From positions 16,460,024 through 16,524,023 of the forward strand of contig CM038716.1 of NCBI GenBank assembly GCA_021613375.1: a DNA stretch of 64,000 bases. Direction: 5' to 3'. The DNA comes from Megaleporinus macrocephalus (taxonomy: Eukaryota > Chordata > Actinopteri > Characiformes > Anostomidae). The translations under genes were made by a program, and so were the position numbers. The notes below the pieces were generated by a model. That model worked only from the letters and a program-made list of their open reading frames with translations, ran no database searches and was not told the DNA's origin. This document shows positions 24,871 to 64,000 of this stretch, one piece after another (the stretch's first letter is position 1; each line of letters starts with the position of its first letter).

Positions 24871-25490
24871 TCTTTTTAAAAGTAGCCTCGTTACTCCTAT
24901 TTCATTTCAGCTTGTTTTCATTCATGTACATTTACATTCCAGTAAAGATTATTGATAACACCTTTGAAGTTTTACTTTTTGCACCATTACAATACTTATA
25001 GACACTTAGTCATCATATCTTCCACTGCATGAAACACATGTTAATGTTCAGTAGTACACAGATATGCTTCTTTAATATATTTTTATTGTACTAAAGTACA
25101 TGCATTTTTAATAGGTATATATGCGGCAGAGACAGGAAGCCTAGCGCATCCCAAATTTATCAACATTAACATTTTAAAAATAACATTATAATCATTATGG
25201 CTTTCAGAAGAATGGGGTTTTTTTTGGGGGGGGGGGGGGGGGGGGGGTGGGCTAGTGCACTATATACCCCTTTGGTGCAGCCTAAGCTTTTGTCCTCAAT
25301 GGCATGTTTTTCTTACATTACTTTTACTTTTATACTTTAAGTAGTTTTGAAAGCAGTACTTTTACACTTTTACTGGAGTAAAAAGTTTGAGGTAATACTT
25401 CAACCTCTACAGAAGTATTTTTAAACCCTAGTATCTATACTACTACCTGAGTAATGAACGTGAATACTTTTGACAACTTCGCCCTTAGTA
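24871..25490. repeat. 3' flank of the minisatellite, probable host transposable element
   Basis: Immediately after the array come AAAAGTAGCCTCGTTACTCC, TATTTCATTTCAGCTTG and, at 25310-25400, TACTTTTACTTTTATACTT and TTTTACTGGAGTAAAAAG. The words ACTGGAGTAA also occur just before the array (15291). This pattern of TACTTTTACT words belongs to a dispersed repeat common in fish, so the array probably sits inside one. No transposase is visible. Confidence 0.5.
25218..25247. repeat. poly-T/poly-G homopolymer junction
   Basis: Eight T residues run directly into 22 consecutive G residues. Runs like this are often length-unstable in cloning and sequencing, and the G run can form a quadruplex. Confidence 0.9.
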
Positions 25491-27690
25491 AATCTGGCTT
25501 TAGTTTGAATGCCAACATTTGTCATTTTTCCTGCTACACAGCAGTAATAAACAAGAAGGCATCTGTGGGCAGAGCATGGATCGGTCAGTTCAGTCTCTCG
25601 CTCTTCCAAATAGATAGTTGATTAGTTTCACTGAACTCATCCGGAATAAATCATAGCAGTTACTGAATAGACAGGCTTAAGCAAAGAATATCGCTTAAGA
25701 TTAATAAATCTGCAGCTTTTGGGATTGATCCTGAGATGTTTTGACATGTTATTGATTGCAGAACTCTAATGCCACTTACGGTTATTCTAATGCTTTTCAT
25801 GGTTTAATGTAATGAGGTCATTTAAAAGGCTCAGAGTTTCTTGAACTACTGAATAGGAATGAACTCACAGACATGTTGATGTTGATAGTGAAGCTTAAGG
25901 GAGTTTTTGTTGAGTCTTTGTGTAATCATGTGGTGGCACGCTCAGATGTGGTGTGGACACACAGTAATTGCATAGTCTTGTCTTTGTCTGTATGTGTGTG
26001 TGTGTGGGTTTGTGTGCGTGTGGTTGGATCGATAAGAGCTTGCGTTTGTTTCAGAGCTGAATTGGCGCCCAGCGCATAGAAAAGCACACTACAGACTTGC
26101 TCGCGCTGCCTGTGGAAGCAGGGGAGCAGGGCTGTAATTAGACGGAGCCGACACTCTCAGGAGGTCGGCTGGGTTTTGGGGAATGTGTCCTCCCCCGTCC
26201 TTGTCCCCCCATTCCATCCCTCACTCCTCCTCTCTGTCTTATCACAAGATTATTTCGTCCTCTGAAACTTTCTTTAGTGATTAAAATCACAACAATGCCA
26301 CTCCAGCAGTGCAATGAGGGGCTTATAAAGTGCTGCTGTAAAACAGATTGTGGCTCTAAAATCTACAAACACATTCCCGATGTGAAATACTCCACACCAA
26401 CACATGCACACGTCAACTGGGCTCTGTGTAAATCTGTTATGTTGCTTTGCAACCACAGTCTACTCTTAACAAGCCACGGTGCTTGTTGTACCAATTATTT
26501 AAAAAAAAGTAAACTTTCTCACCCATTTCTAAAAACAATAAGCCACTCAAGTATGTGTGCTATGGTAATTTTACCTCACGTCACAATACAATTATATAAT
26601 CACAGTAATACTCAGCTTCCTTCCGTGGCTTATTACTTCATTGGATTAGTTTTATCAGTTGAACATCCGTAATAAAATTTGTAAGGAATTTGCTCGGCCA
26701 GTTTATATGGAATAAAGTATCTGTGTTATTTTCCCCAAATTATCACAAATAAACCAAGCATGGTGCAGATGTGCATGTCAATCATTGTGTACTTGATAAG
26801 CTACAACTCAAAGGCTACTCTATAAACTGTGTACTAAATGGGACAAAAGATTATGTTAAAGAATTAAAGAATGGTAAAGTTGCCATACAATATAAAACTG
26901 TACTTACTTTAGTAAAGTTGAATACAGAGTGTTCGATACATAGGACTGAGATACCATGAACCTCAAACACTGTTGTTCCTCTTTTAAACACAAATGCTGC
27001 GTTTGTAAAAGAAGATTAAAAAATCCTAGAGTGTTACGTCTTGACTCATTAATATTTATGCCCCAGAAATGTACATTCACCCACTCTAACTCTAACTCAG
27101 CAAAACAACAATAGCAAACTAGGCAACTAAGATGGTGGACTGTGTGGAGAAATCTAGCTAGCTATCGTCCCAGGCTGTGAAGGGAATGTCAGCACTTTTC
27201 CTACCTTTTCTAAGGTACCAAAACATCACTGGGCACCACTGATATTCATCTTTTAACTAGGCTGAGGGTAGTTTACTATTTGCCCGCTTCTTAATCAAAT
27301 GTTCTGTTTTACCTTAAAGGCTACAACTCGAACAGGCACCAGAAAGTAAGAGCATTTAAGAGGAAACAGAAAACTGACAAATCAAGCTGGCGAATAGAAA
27401 CTTCAGCTCCCAAATATTTAACAAGTTGTTAGTTTGCTCTGCACATTTTACTCCAGACAGTTTCTCAAACTTTGGATTATATCGAGCAGCTTCACTCAGC
27501 GGTTAACACGGAAGAGACAAGCAGGTCCACCTTTATTAGCATCACAGTCCCAACTGCAAAGCTTCATAATGAGTAACAACTTTAATTAAACAAGTAGCTA
27601 GTATAGTTAGCACTAGCTTCTGGCAAGCTCCAAGTCACTAGCATAGCAAACCCAATAGTATGATGAACTGGTTTATTTATACAGCGGTTC
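25491..27690. other. intergenic, no gene seen
   Basis: No gene, RNA or clear repeat. A moderately GC-rich block at 26040-26270 (GTGGAAGCAGGGGAGCAGGG, CTCCCCCGTCCTTGTCCCCC) could be regulatory, but no known motif array is visible. Confidence 0.5.
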
Positions 27691-27696
27691 ATTTTA

Positions 27697-27760
27697 TTTT
27701 TATTTACATTTACATTTACGTCATTCAGCAGCCGCTCTTATCCAGAGTAAAACACATAAC
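27697..27760 (+). repeat. fish dispersed repeat head (TTTACATTTACATTTACG)
   Basis: TTTACATTTACATTTACGTC followed by AGCAGCCGCTCTTATCCAGA is the start of a very common dispersed fish repeat whose usual wording is TTTGGCAGACGCTCTTATCC. The tandem array at 27838-28398 follows directly and may be an expansion within this element. Confidence 0.65.
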
Positions 27761-27837
27761 TGTTTTGTGTTCAGTCAGAGTATGTATCTCTTATCTAGTA
27801 CAAACAGGTTTAGTTCCAAACTACTCTTGAGCTCAAA

Positions 27838-28398
27838 CACTGCCAGAAACAAGTGCCAGTGCTGATACCTAGAAAGAAGACAACAAAATAAAAGGTTAGA
27901 CACAGTGCAATACCTAGCAGGACAGGAAAACCTACAAAGAAGAGAATAAATACAAGAGTACATACAGTACAAGTGCAATACCTAGCAATACAGGAATACC
28001 TACAGAGAAGAGAATAAATACACACTACATACAGTACAAGTGCAATACCTAGTAATACAGGAATACCTACAGAGAAGAGAATAAATACACACTACATACA
28101 GTACAAGTGCAATACTTAGCAATACAGGAATACCTACAGAGAAGAGAATAAATACACACTACATACAGTACAAGTGCAATACTTAGCAATACAGGAATAC
28201 CAACAGAGAAGAGAATAAATACACACTACATACAGTACAAGTGCAATACTTAGCAATACAGGAATACCAACAGAGAAGATAATAAATACACACTACATAC
28301 AGTACAAGTGCAATACTTAGCAATACAGGAATACCAACAGAGAAGAGAATAAATACACACTACATACAGTACAAGTGCAATACTTAGCCAGTGCTCCT
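27838..28398. repeat. 67-bp tandem repeat (about 8 copies)
   Basis: The word GTGCAATAC recurs at 27905, 27973, 28040, 28107, 28174, 28241, 28308 and 28375, a period of 67 (68 for the first). Units contain TAGCAATACAGGAATACC and GAGAATAAATACACACTAC. Later units are almost identical, while the first copies are more divergent, so growth has been at the right side. Small minus-strand frames over it are not genes. Confidence 0.95.
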
Positions 28399-29330
28399 AG
28401 AAGATAAAGTGCAATGATTTTCCTGTCGATTTCCCATCTGTGTGAGTCATTGCCTCACGTGAGTCATTGCCTTACATGAAACCAGCAAATCAGATTAGAG
28501 CTCATCAAATTATTCCTGAGCTCACCAAAAATTGGAAAACATCTCACTGAAACATCTGTATATCAGTGTAAAACAGCATGTGGCCACATTTTTTCACCCT
28601 AACTAAATCACCTTCTACTACATAAACATCAGAGAAGAATTAAGTGCTTCTCTAGCACCCATAATACACACAGAGAGACCCAAATGGCTGTGGACGTAGA
28701 GAGTATTATTTCATTAAGTTTTGCAGTGTGCTATTCACTGAGTACAGAGTCACTTGAGATTCAGCCTCAATAACAATAACAACACAGAGTACAGCCATTT
28801 CTATTACCAGGTTTTGTTATTATATGACCATGTGGTCCGTTTGAACAAGGCTACTATGGTTGTAGAGGCTCTGGAACGGTGGACTTATCGAAGGTAATGT
28901 GCTCCAGAATTATGACGTTTAAAAACTGCAGACAGGGTGGATTTGTACTGGATAAAGATCATCAGTAATTACCTAAATTACAGCGCACCCCTAGATAAAA
29001 CTAATCCAGCTGGAACACGACCTGTGATGGCTCGATAGCTCCCTGATTGTTATAAATGTGATGTCCTCACTGCTGTTTTACTGGCAGTCATGTTTGGAGT
29101 GTGTAACTGGATAACTGTAAGTGCGTGAGCATGAGTGACCCCCCTCTTGAAGTTCAGACCTCCTCATCGATCACCTCCCTGCTTGTCAATAGCTGCCCGG
29201 GCTCATGCCTTAAAGAAAATGCTGTTTAAGATGTTATGAAAACACGCAGAAAAGCAGACTCAAAGCACGCTACCATTGTGCTCTTGCCAGCCTCTCCAGA
29301 CCTCACTCACTCTCACTCTCTCATTTTCTT

Positions 29331-29348
29331 ACCCTCTCCCTCTCTCCC

Positions 29349-29383
<35 letters not shown>

Positions 29384-29384
29384 T
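29331..29384. repeat. (CT)n microsatellite
   Basis: CTCTCC and CTCTCT runs over about 54 bases, preceded by ACTCACTCTCACTCTC. Confidence 0.9.
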
Positions 29385-30580
29385 GGCACCATGTGTACTT
29401 AATTAAATTGACTTTGATGTGACGATGACATCATTGGCTGGCTGTTATTCTTTTGGACGTGTTTGGACATTAGGGTTCCCATGGAAACTCTGATGTAATG
29501 GCCGCACAGGCCGCCTTGCAGAAAAGCCGCGGTCGGCGTGCGGTGAAATAAATGGGGTTTTGTTTTAAAAGGATCAGCGGTTTGTCATCGACTGTCTTGG
29601 TGGATGGGAGCCAGCAGTGTTCCACTCTTTCCCTCAAGAGCGTTCCTTCGTTCCATCCCCTTAAGAGTGAAAGAGGAAGGCGTCACTCCACAGACAGATG
29701 GTGTGATAAATGTTTTTCACCATGTAAACAAGCGTGGACTTAGGAGGTGTGTTGGTGACACTGATTGAGAGTGTGTCGAAGTTGCCCTAAGTGTGTGTAT
29801 CCTGCAGCCGGAGAACATGGACACTGCTTTACTGTCTGCTTGTGTACGAGTGCGTGTAAAAGCGCTGTGACGCAATACACGCACTCTGTGGCTAATTCAG
29901 CTCCCCTCATTAATGTTTACTACCACCTGCACTTCACCGCGCACCATACTGCACTGTAGGCCTCTGGCAGACGCGGGGGTCTGCGGCAGGATGTTAAACC
30001 ACAATTTATAAAAGATGGAAGTGGGTAGGACGTAAAAGCCTCTTTACCAAAACACTTCTGCCGTAACTGATTAAGGAACTGTGGATGGAGTCAGTATGAT
30101 TACATCATATGCACTGTGAAGAAAAAGCACTGCAACTTTTGCCTGGGCCACAAAACCAAAGCCATGCGTATTTATTTATTGATTTAATTTTATTATGATA
30201 TTGTGCGTGCGGCTGCGGCTAGACAGAATGTTTTATAGAGCAAATGAGTCATATCAGCTAACTCGCCGAACCAGCTTCCCTGTGTTGCCTAAGAAGATGA
30301 CATCGTCCAGGCCTCTCAGTGACTTCTCAGGGAATGAATCATGCTTTCGACTCAGTCACATCCTCCTCCTTTTGTCTGTCAGCTCTCTACAGTGTTGCAA
30401 TACATGGATGAGCTATCACCATCCCTGATCTCTAGTCTCTAGAAGTGTGCTCTTTCCAGTCTAGGCTTGTGGGGTTTTGTTTGGTCCTCTGCAATCACAA
30501 AGGCCTCTCTAGGTTCATTCCACTCTGCTGCTCCCTAAAAAACCTACATGCCTAAAAAGGGTATTCTATATACTAGGGGC

Positions 30581-30705
30581 TCGGTTCCTGGAGCCAGATT
30601 AAAGCTAAGCCATACTCTAAAGAATTTCCAATGGTGATTCACTATAGGCATTGAGATTTAGTCCAAGACCAGGCTTAATCCAAGTCTGGGAATCTGGCCC
30701 TGTAA
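30581..30705. repeat. possible short palindromic MITE
   Basis: GGAGCCAGATTAAAGCTAAG near the left and GGCTTAATCCAAGTCTGG near the right are roughly inverted relative to each other, around a centre rich in TTTAGTCCAAGACCAG. It resembles a common small fish repeat. No coding capacity. Confidence 0.35.
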
Positions 30706-33192
30706 GTTTAGCCAGGTTTACTACAAATGCAGTAAAGTACACAAGAAGAAACGTTATAACTTCAAGGAACACTTGCAATGCTCTTTACTGAGAGAACTCA
30801 TATTTATGGCACTGGACAGACACTTGCAATACAACTATTACTAAAGAAAAGCTCACCTTTAGATTCTAGGTGCACCGAATATGTATTGTTAGTTTGGCTA
30901 CATTGTTTTTTCAGTAGTGTTTTGAATTGCTATCCACACATCTGGAAGTACATTCTTCAGTGCACCGGGTTCAATCTGCCAGATAAGCATTTGCAAGCAG
31001 TTTCTTGCTCTGTTTGGCATGATGACCATTTTGGAGCAAGATACAGTTGACTATGAATTTCACTGCATCACACGTTTAAAAGTTATTCAAGAACAGTCTA
31101 GGAGCTACTCACAGACATGTTCTCCAACACATCATACACGCCTCGACCTACAGTATCACACGAAAACAACAGCCGCTCAGCCAAATGGTCAATTAGGAGG
31201 TTCTTGGACATGTTGAAGGACAGAACGCACCAGGCTCTGTGCTGATAGGCTGGTTTGTAAGACTAACCTACAACCCCATGATTGTTTTGGATAAAGTCTC
31301 TATTAATTAAGTAAATGGAGTACTTGTCTTGTGTTTAGTTCAAAGCCAATTCAGAATCAGTACCTAAAAGAGGTCTGAACCCAAACGTTCTGTCACAGGT
31401 GGAGCAGAGAATCTAAAACGTCCAGTACACTGCAGTTATGTAGTTGCGGAGTTGAACAATGTACTACAGTACTTATCTGCTATGCCATCAGATAATGGTT
31501 GAGGCATATAGCCCCACAGCTCTAGATGCAATAACAGACAGCCACGGGTAAGTGCTCCATTACACAGGTTCAGAATTCCCCGCCTGGCTTCTTCAACTAA
31601 TGTTGTGTAACATTTCCAACCTGAGCATAGCATGAGGGTATAACCTCACCCCAGAACGACATTGTAGAAATCGTATTCAGGGAAATAGCAAAAGCGCATA
31701 TAGCAACAGCTTCTCTGAGGTTTTTGTGGAGATCAGCCAATTTCTAGCTGTTATCTGTTTTGTTGAGAAGTCCTCCAAAACACCACTGTTAAAGTTTAGC
31801 AACAAAAAAAAAACTACTCTTTTGTGGACATTGTGATGAATCCGAGGAGACAGGCCGAACGGACGACTAACAGATTCTCTCTCTCTCTGCCCAGCATGGA
31901 GGCTTCCTGTCGAATTGTGCATATAGTGTTCACACACACAACTCTCTAATGTAAAGCCAGCAGGGGGTTTGGAGTGGGCCAGTGTCCAGACTGACAGCGT
32001 GCCATTATAAATCACCTCCACTGTCCTTCAAGCTCCAGTGTTTACAGTAAACAGAGTGCTGGAATGTAAAGTTGTTTCAGACTGTGGAGCTGGCTTCATT
32101 ATAGAGCTTGTGTTAGGTCATCAGTACTGCAGCCCCAAAAACCCAGCACCCCTCCTCAACTTACTATGTGACCAGGAATGTTTGCTTTGCCTGGGATCTG
32201 GTACTTCTCTTTACACCTCATACAAACCTCCCCCAAGCCCGTCATTTCCCAGATTTCACAGCACACTCTGACCTATTGCTATCCTGATGGACAATGGCAG
32301 TGTTTGGACAAAAATCAAGTGTACTCCATTTCCTCCTTAGTTGATTGGCCCAGGCATGTTTGGCGTCCCACGTTTGCCTCTTTAACTTTAAAGCTACAGG
32401 CATAATGTATCTAACAAGTAACGTAGCTTTTAAGTCACCAGCTTCACACTGTGCAAACGGCTTGTATAAATCATCACACACTCGCCTTAAATTGCGTGAA
32501 GCTGTTATAGTAATAGACTTAATAGACTTACTTGTGTTATTTCTCTGTCACTGTGAATCACTGTTGCCTATAAAAATTAATAAATGTGTCCACTGCTAAG
32601 CCCAGATATGGACATAGTGGCATTAAAGCCTAGAGTTTGTACTAAAAAGAAAAAAACATTGCTCTGGGGTTTTGAGAGTGGGCCTTTTTGTCAGCTTTTA
32701 AGTGCAGACAGAAATGGAAAGTCAAACAACTGTATAACAATGAAAGGAAATTGAATACTCAAATAATAAAAATGACTCATCAGAAGAAGATGGCAGCAAG
32801 CTTAAAAATACAGTTAGGTAGTTTTAGAACATTACCTGGAATTGGCCTATATGAAATAAATAGTGATTTTGCTGTGTATTTTGTACTAAATAAAGATAAA
32901 ATTGTAGTTTTTTCAAGATACAATGTATAAACAGGGCAAAAATTACACTAATGCTAGCTAGGTAACTATTATTAGCCCCATAGCTCAGTGACTGGGCTAG
33001 CAAGAAAGATTAATTGACATCACAGGGAATCCCAGTAGGTCAGGTAAGTCCACTCTGCTTGCCATAGAAGATAAATTAGATAGATAAAAGTTTAATTTAC
33101 TCCATTTAGAGTCACGTCCCTGCAGTCTCCCAGCAGTAAGTCCTCTGAATGACCAGAGATATCCTACCTGACGTATCATACTTTTGAAAGTA

Positions 33193-33649
33193 CTGTGCAA
33201 AAGTCTTATGCAATAAATGTATTTTCACCAGTAAGGACACCAGATATCACTAGAACAGATGTAACTAATCATATATACAATACAAAGTAACATCAATATC
33301 TTATTGTAAAAGAAGTAGATAATAGCTTGTGCTCCAGTTTGAAGAAGTTCAATTCCAGATTTCACCTGGACGCTCCAGACACTGTATGAATTTATTACAT
33401 TTCTTGATTTAGCTTAATAAGGTACTGAGCAGTCAAAGCAGGTATTAGATGATAACTGTAAATAATGTTTTCACAAGCTTGCAAAGGGTTAAATAAACAC
33501 ACTGACATATGTAAAACAAATACTTACTGTATTTCTACTAATCAAATATTTAAACAATAGTGCTTTGCTCAGTGAATAAATGCTTTCTGTCTGAAAAAAA
33601 TAGCTTTGAAATATAATAATGTCCCCAAGTGCCTAAAACTTTTGTACTG
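33193..33649. mobile_element. 457-bp MITE with terminal inverted repeats
   Basis: The left end CTGTGCAAAAGTCTTATGCA and the right end (reverse complement CAGTACAAAAGTTTTAGGCA) match in 15 of 20 positions. TA dinucleotides at 33191-33192 and 33650-33651 give a TA target-site duplication. No transposase is encoded, so this is a non-autonomous Tc1/mariner-type element. Confidence 0.75.
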
Positions 33650-33873
33650 TATATCATCACTATTGTAATGCTCTCCTCTGACAACTGACCTACCTACAGT
33701 ATGTTAGCCTAGTCTTCTAGCCTGAGCCCACACTAGTACCTGTTAGTAGCATACAAAGGACCCTTAGATAAATGAATGAATAAATTAATAGATTATTGAA
33801 CAGAGCAAACAAGTTCTTTACATGGAACTTGGTGATAAGTGTCTACCCAGATGACACTGTATGGTTGTGTGTG

Positions 33874-33908
33874 TGCGTAATGCATGCTGGGTATTTTAGT
33901 GAAAGAAC
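33874..33908 (+). repeat. dispersed repeat word, inverted copy at 61522-61556
   Basis: CGTAATGCATGCTGGGTATT (33876-33895) occurs as its exact reverse complement at 61535-61554. Similarity continues for about 13 bases on one side with a few mismatches. Confidence 0.75.
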
Positions 33909-34490
33909 ACTAATGAACTACAACATGAAAACCATAGATATTTATGATTTCTGATGATATAATGCTGATCTGAGGAAAGTGTGTTATGATGTAGTCATGC
34001 AGTGTGCACACAGGTGGCTTTAAGCGTGGATTACTACATTAAGTGTACTACCCCTATAGTTCCAGTGCAAAACTAAAAAAGCAAACAAGACAATAAATAT
34101 GTCATGGACTAGCTTACGTACTTGATTTCTGATCGAACTGTTGTGCAACGTGCCTATTGTGCATGCACACACTGGTCTGAAAAACATGGAAGTTTCCATG
34201 AAGTTTAGTGAAGACAGTGGACAGTTAGTGGGAGAATGTAGCCAGAGGGCTAGTGGTATCCTTCTGTTTGGATCTTGTTTTGCTGCTGCTGCTGCTGCCC
34301 ACTGTGTTTAAATGTACATGGCCTGTGTAAACTAAGCTGTTTGGAGTGTAATATTTATCCCTTCATCTTGACCCCTTGTGCCTGTTGCTGTTCTGGGGCC
34401 TGTAAAAGCGAGACAGGACAAACAAAAGCACTGCCTGTTCTGTTGTGATGTATGACAGAACTAGGAGAGAGTGAGACAGCTGACAGCACA

Positions 34491-34522
<32 letters not shown>

Positions 34523-34535
34523 GAGAGAGAGAGAG
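34491..34535. repeat. (GA)n microsatellite upstream of smtnl2
   Basis: About 45 bases of almost pure GA dinucleotide, interrupted once by GGG, lie about 250 bp before the presumed transcription start. An E-box CAGCTG adjoins it on the left. The tract makes short spurious frames on both strands. Confidence 0.9.
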
Positions 34536-34761
34536 CGTTCTTTGGTTTGTGAAAGTGGAGAGTGACACAAATACACTGGAAAGGGTAGAGGAGGGAACAG
34601 ACAACAAAAACAAGAAGGGACTATTTCCAACAGGACTTGGTGGGCTAGGATAGAATGCAACTCCAATTCTCCTCCCTCTTCCCCTCCCTCTGTTCCCTCC
34701 CTCCCTCTGTTCCCTCCCCTGGGCTGAGGAGTGGGAGATTAACCTGACTGTGCGAGCTGCA

Positions 34762-35171
34762 CTTTAAAACAGTACGGCGCACAGAGCACTGAGCACTCGC
34801 ACTCACTCAGCTGAGGAGGCACAACTTTTGCTGACCTAATAAGACAGGACTGAAGACGCAGGTCTGTATACACACACTGTATTACGCAACAGCTTTTATA
34901 GAATTCTAGTCACAACAAGTGTTCGCTATGCTTTTGTTGGTAGAGATTTTGGTAGATTTACGGGAAAGTTTATTATTGAGTCATAATTCAGTAATTACAG
35001 TTAATTATTTAGTAAGTGGCTACAATGAAACCAATACCTGTAAAGTAGGATAGTTTACACTGAAAATGACTGCCAAAACATTGGTGTGTGTGAATGATGT
35101 ACTGTTTATATATATATATATCTGAATGAGGATTTATAGATGCTGGTGCTGACAGTGCTTTGCCTCAGCAG
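34762..35171 (+). promoter_or_regulatory. smtnl2: presumed smtnl2 promoter and 5' untranslated leader
   Basis: A TATA-like ACTTTAAAAC lies near 34761-34770, followed by a more GC-rich, CA/CT-rich stretch. CAGCTG E-boxes occur at 34477-34482 and 34808-34813, which would suit a muscle-expressed gene. A possible small non-coding exon could end at 34861 (CAG|GTCTGT, a weak donor) and join an acceptor TTTGCCTCAGCAG ending at 35171. The leader could also be unspliced. No transcript evidence is visible, so the start site is inferred. Confidence 0.35.
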
Positions 35172-35299
35172 GTCATTGTTGGTGGACTTCCCAGTGGGAC
35201 ATACCTGGGAGCAAGATTAAGACCACAAGACAAGAGGAGTCCAGGCTCTTGGGACACTCTTATTAACAGCTGCAGTAACAGTGTTTTGGACCTGTTAAG

Positions 35300-64000
<28,701 letters not shown>

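Larger units (their letters stand above)
28399..33192. other. intergenic, no gene seen
   Basis: No recognisable gene. It contains the CT microsatellite at 29331-29384, a possible MITE at 30581-30705 and GC-richer blocks (29400-29990), none with assignable function. An A-box-like TAGCTCAGTGACTGGG at 32981 has no matching B-box. Confidence 0.5.

Noticed and set aside
15307..24955. Several open frames of 117-834 codons on the + strand
   Set aside because: They arise from a 36-bp unit without stops in any + frame; frames overlap, switch at 37-bp units and encode only low-complexity 12-residue repeats. No promoter or splice context is seen.
28021..28398. CRISPR-like regular array (67-bp period)
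   Set aside because: The whole 67-bp unit repeats with no unique spacers, and the genome is vertebrate; it is an ordinary minisatellite.
32976..33045. Possible tRNA gene (TAGCTCAGTGACTGGG resembles an A-box)
   Set aside because: No B-box (GGTTCGANTC) or cloverleaf pairing follows at the proper distance.
34355..34666. 103-codon minus-strand frame upstream of smtnl2
   Set aside because: Its central part is translated GA/CT microsatellite (Ser-Leu repeats); no family resemblance elsewhere.

Overview
The window is vertebrate nuclear DNA, most likely from a teleost fish and probably an ostariophysan (characiform, siluriform or relative). I judge this from the dispersed fish-type repeats (Tc1-like transposons, miniature inverted-repeat elements, a tRNA-type SINE), the AT-rich non-coding DNA, the long introns and the one recognisable gene. 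There are no operons, bacterial genes, CRISPR arrays or convincing structural RNA genes.

The only protein-coding gene I can support is smtnl2 (smoothelin-like 2) on the + strand. Eight coding exons run from 35300 to 62195, and all splice phases agree. The first coding exon is GC-rich and encodes the N-terminal coiled coil. A 20.8-kb intron follows, then seven short exons between 56561 and 62195 carry the proline/serine-rich linker, the smoothelin-type RSQTLPR and KRSQSFG motifs and the first part of a calponin-homology (CH) domain. The last exon, with the end of the CH domain and the stop codon, lies beyond the window. The visible part codes for 462 residues.

Region by region: 1-34700 is intergenic and filled with repeats. 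It holds a palindromic repeat (2087-2660), a 0.75-kb polypyrimidine tract (4255-5000), a Tc1-like fragment (6240-6545), AT and poly-T microsatellites (10497-10655), a complete but frameshifted Tc1 transposon (12159-13590), a decayed Tc1 remnant (14310-14440), a very large 36-bp minisatellite (about 15325-24870), a 67-bp tandem repeat (27838-28398) and a MITE (33193-33649). A GA microsatellite and the presumed smtnl2 promoter occupy 34480-34870. The 20.8-kb intron holds a hAT transposase fragment (38604-38780), a 21-bp minisatellite (42893-44115), a SINE (45757-46020), a nested transposon (46805-47667) and a Tc1-family 3' half (53490-54160). A further MITE (56966-57524) sits in the next intron.

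The most unusual structure is the roughly 9.5-kb minisatellite of about 265 copies of a 36-bp unit that has almost no G on the + strand. Because 36 is divisible by three and the unit has no stop in any + frame, the array produces huge but almost certainly meaningless open frames. It contains higher-order duplications (942 bp and 832 bp) and appears to have expanded inside an older dispersed fish repeat whose flanks are still visible.
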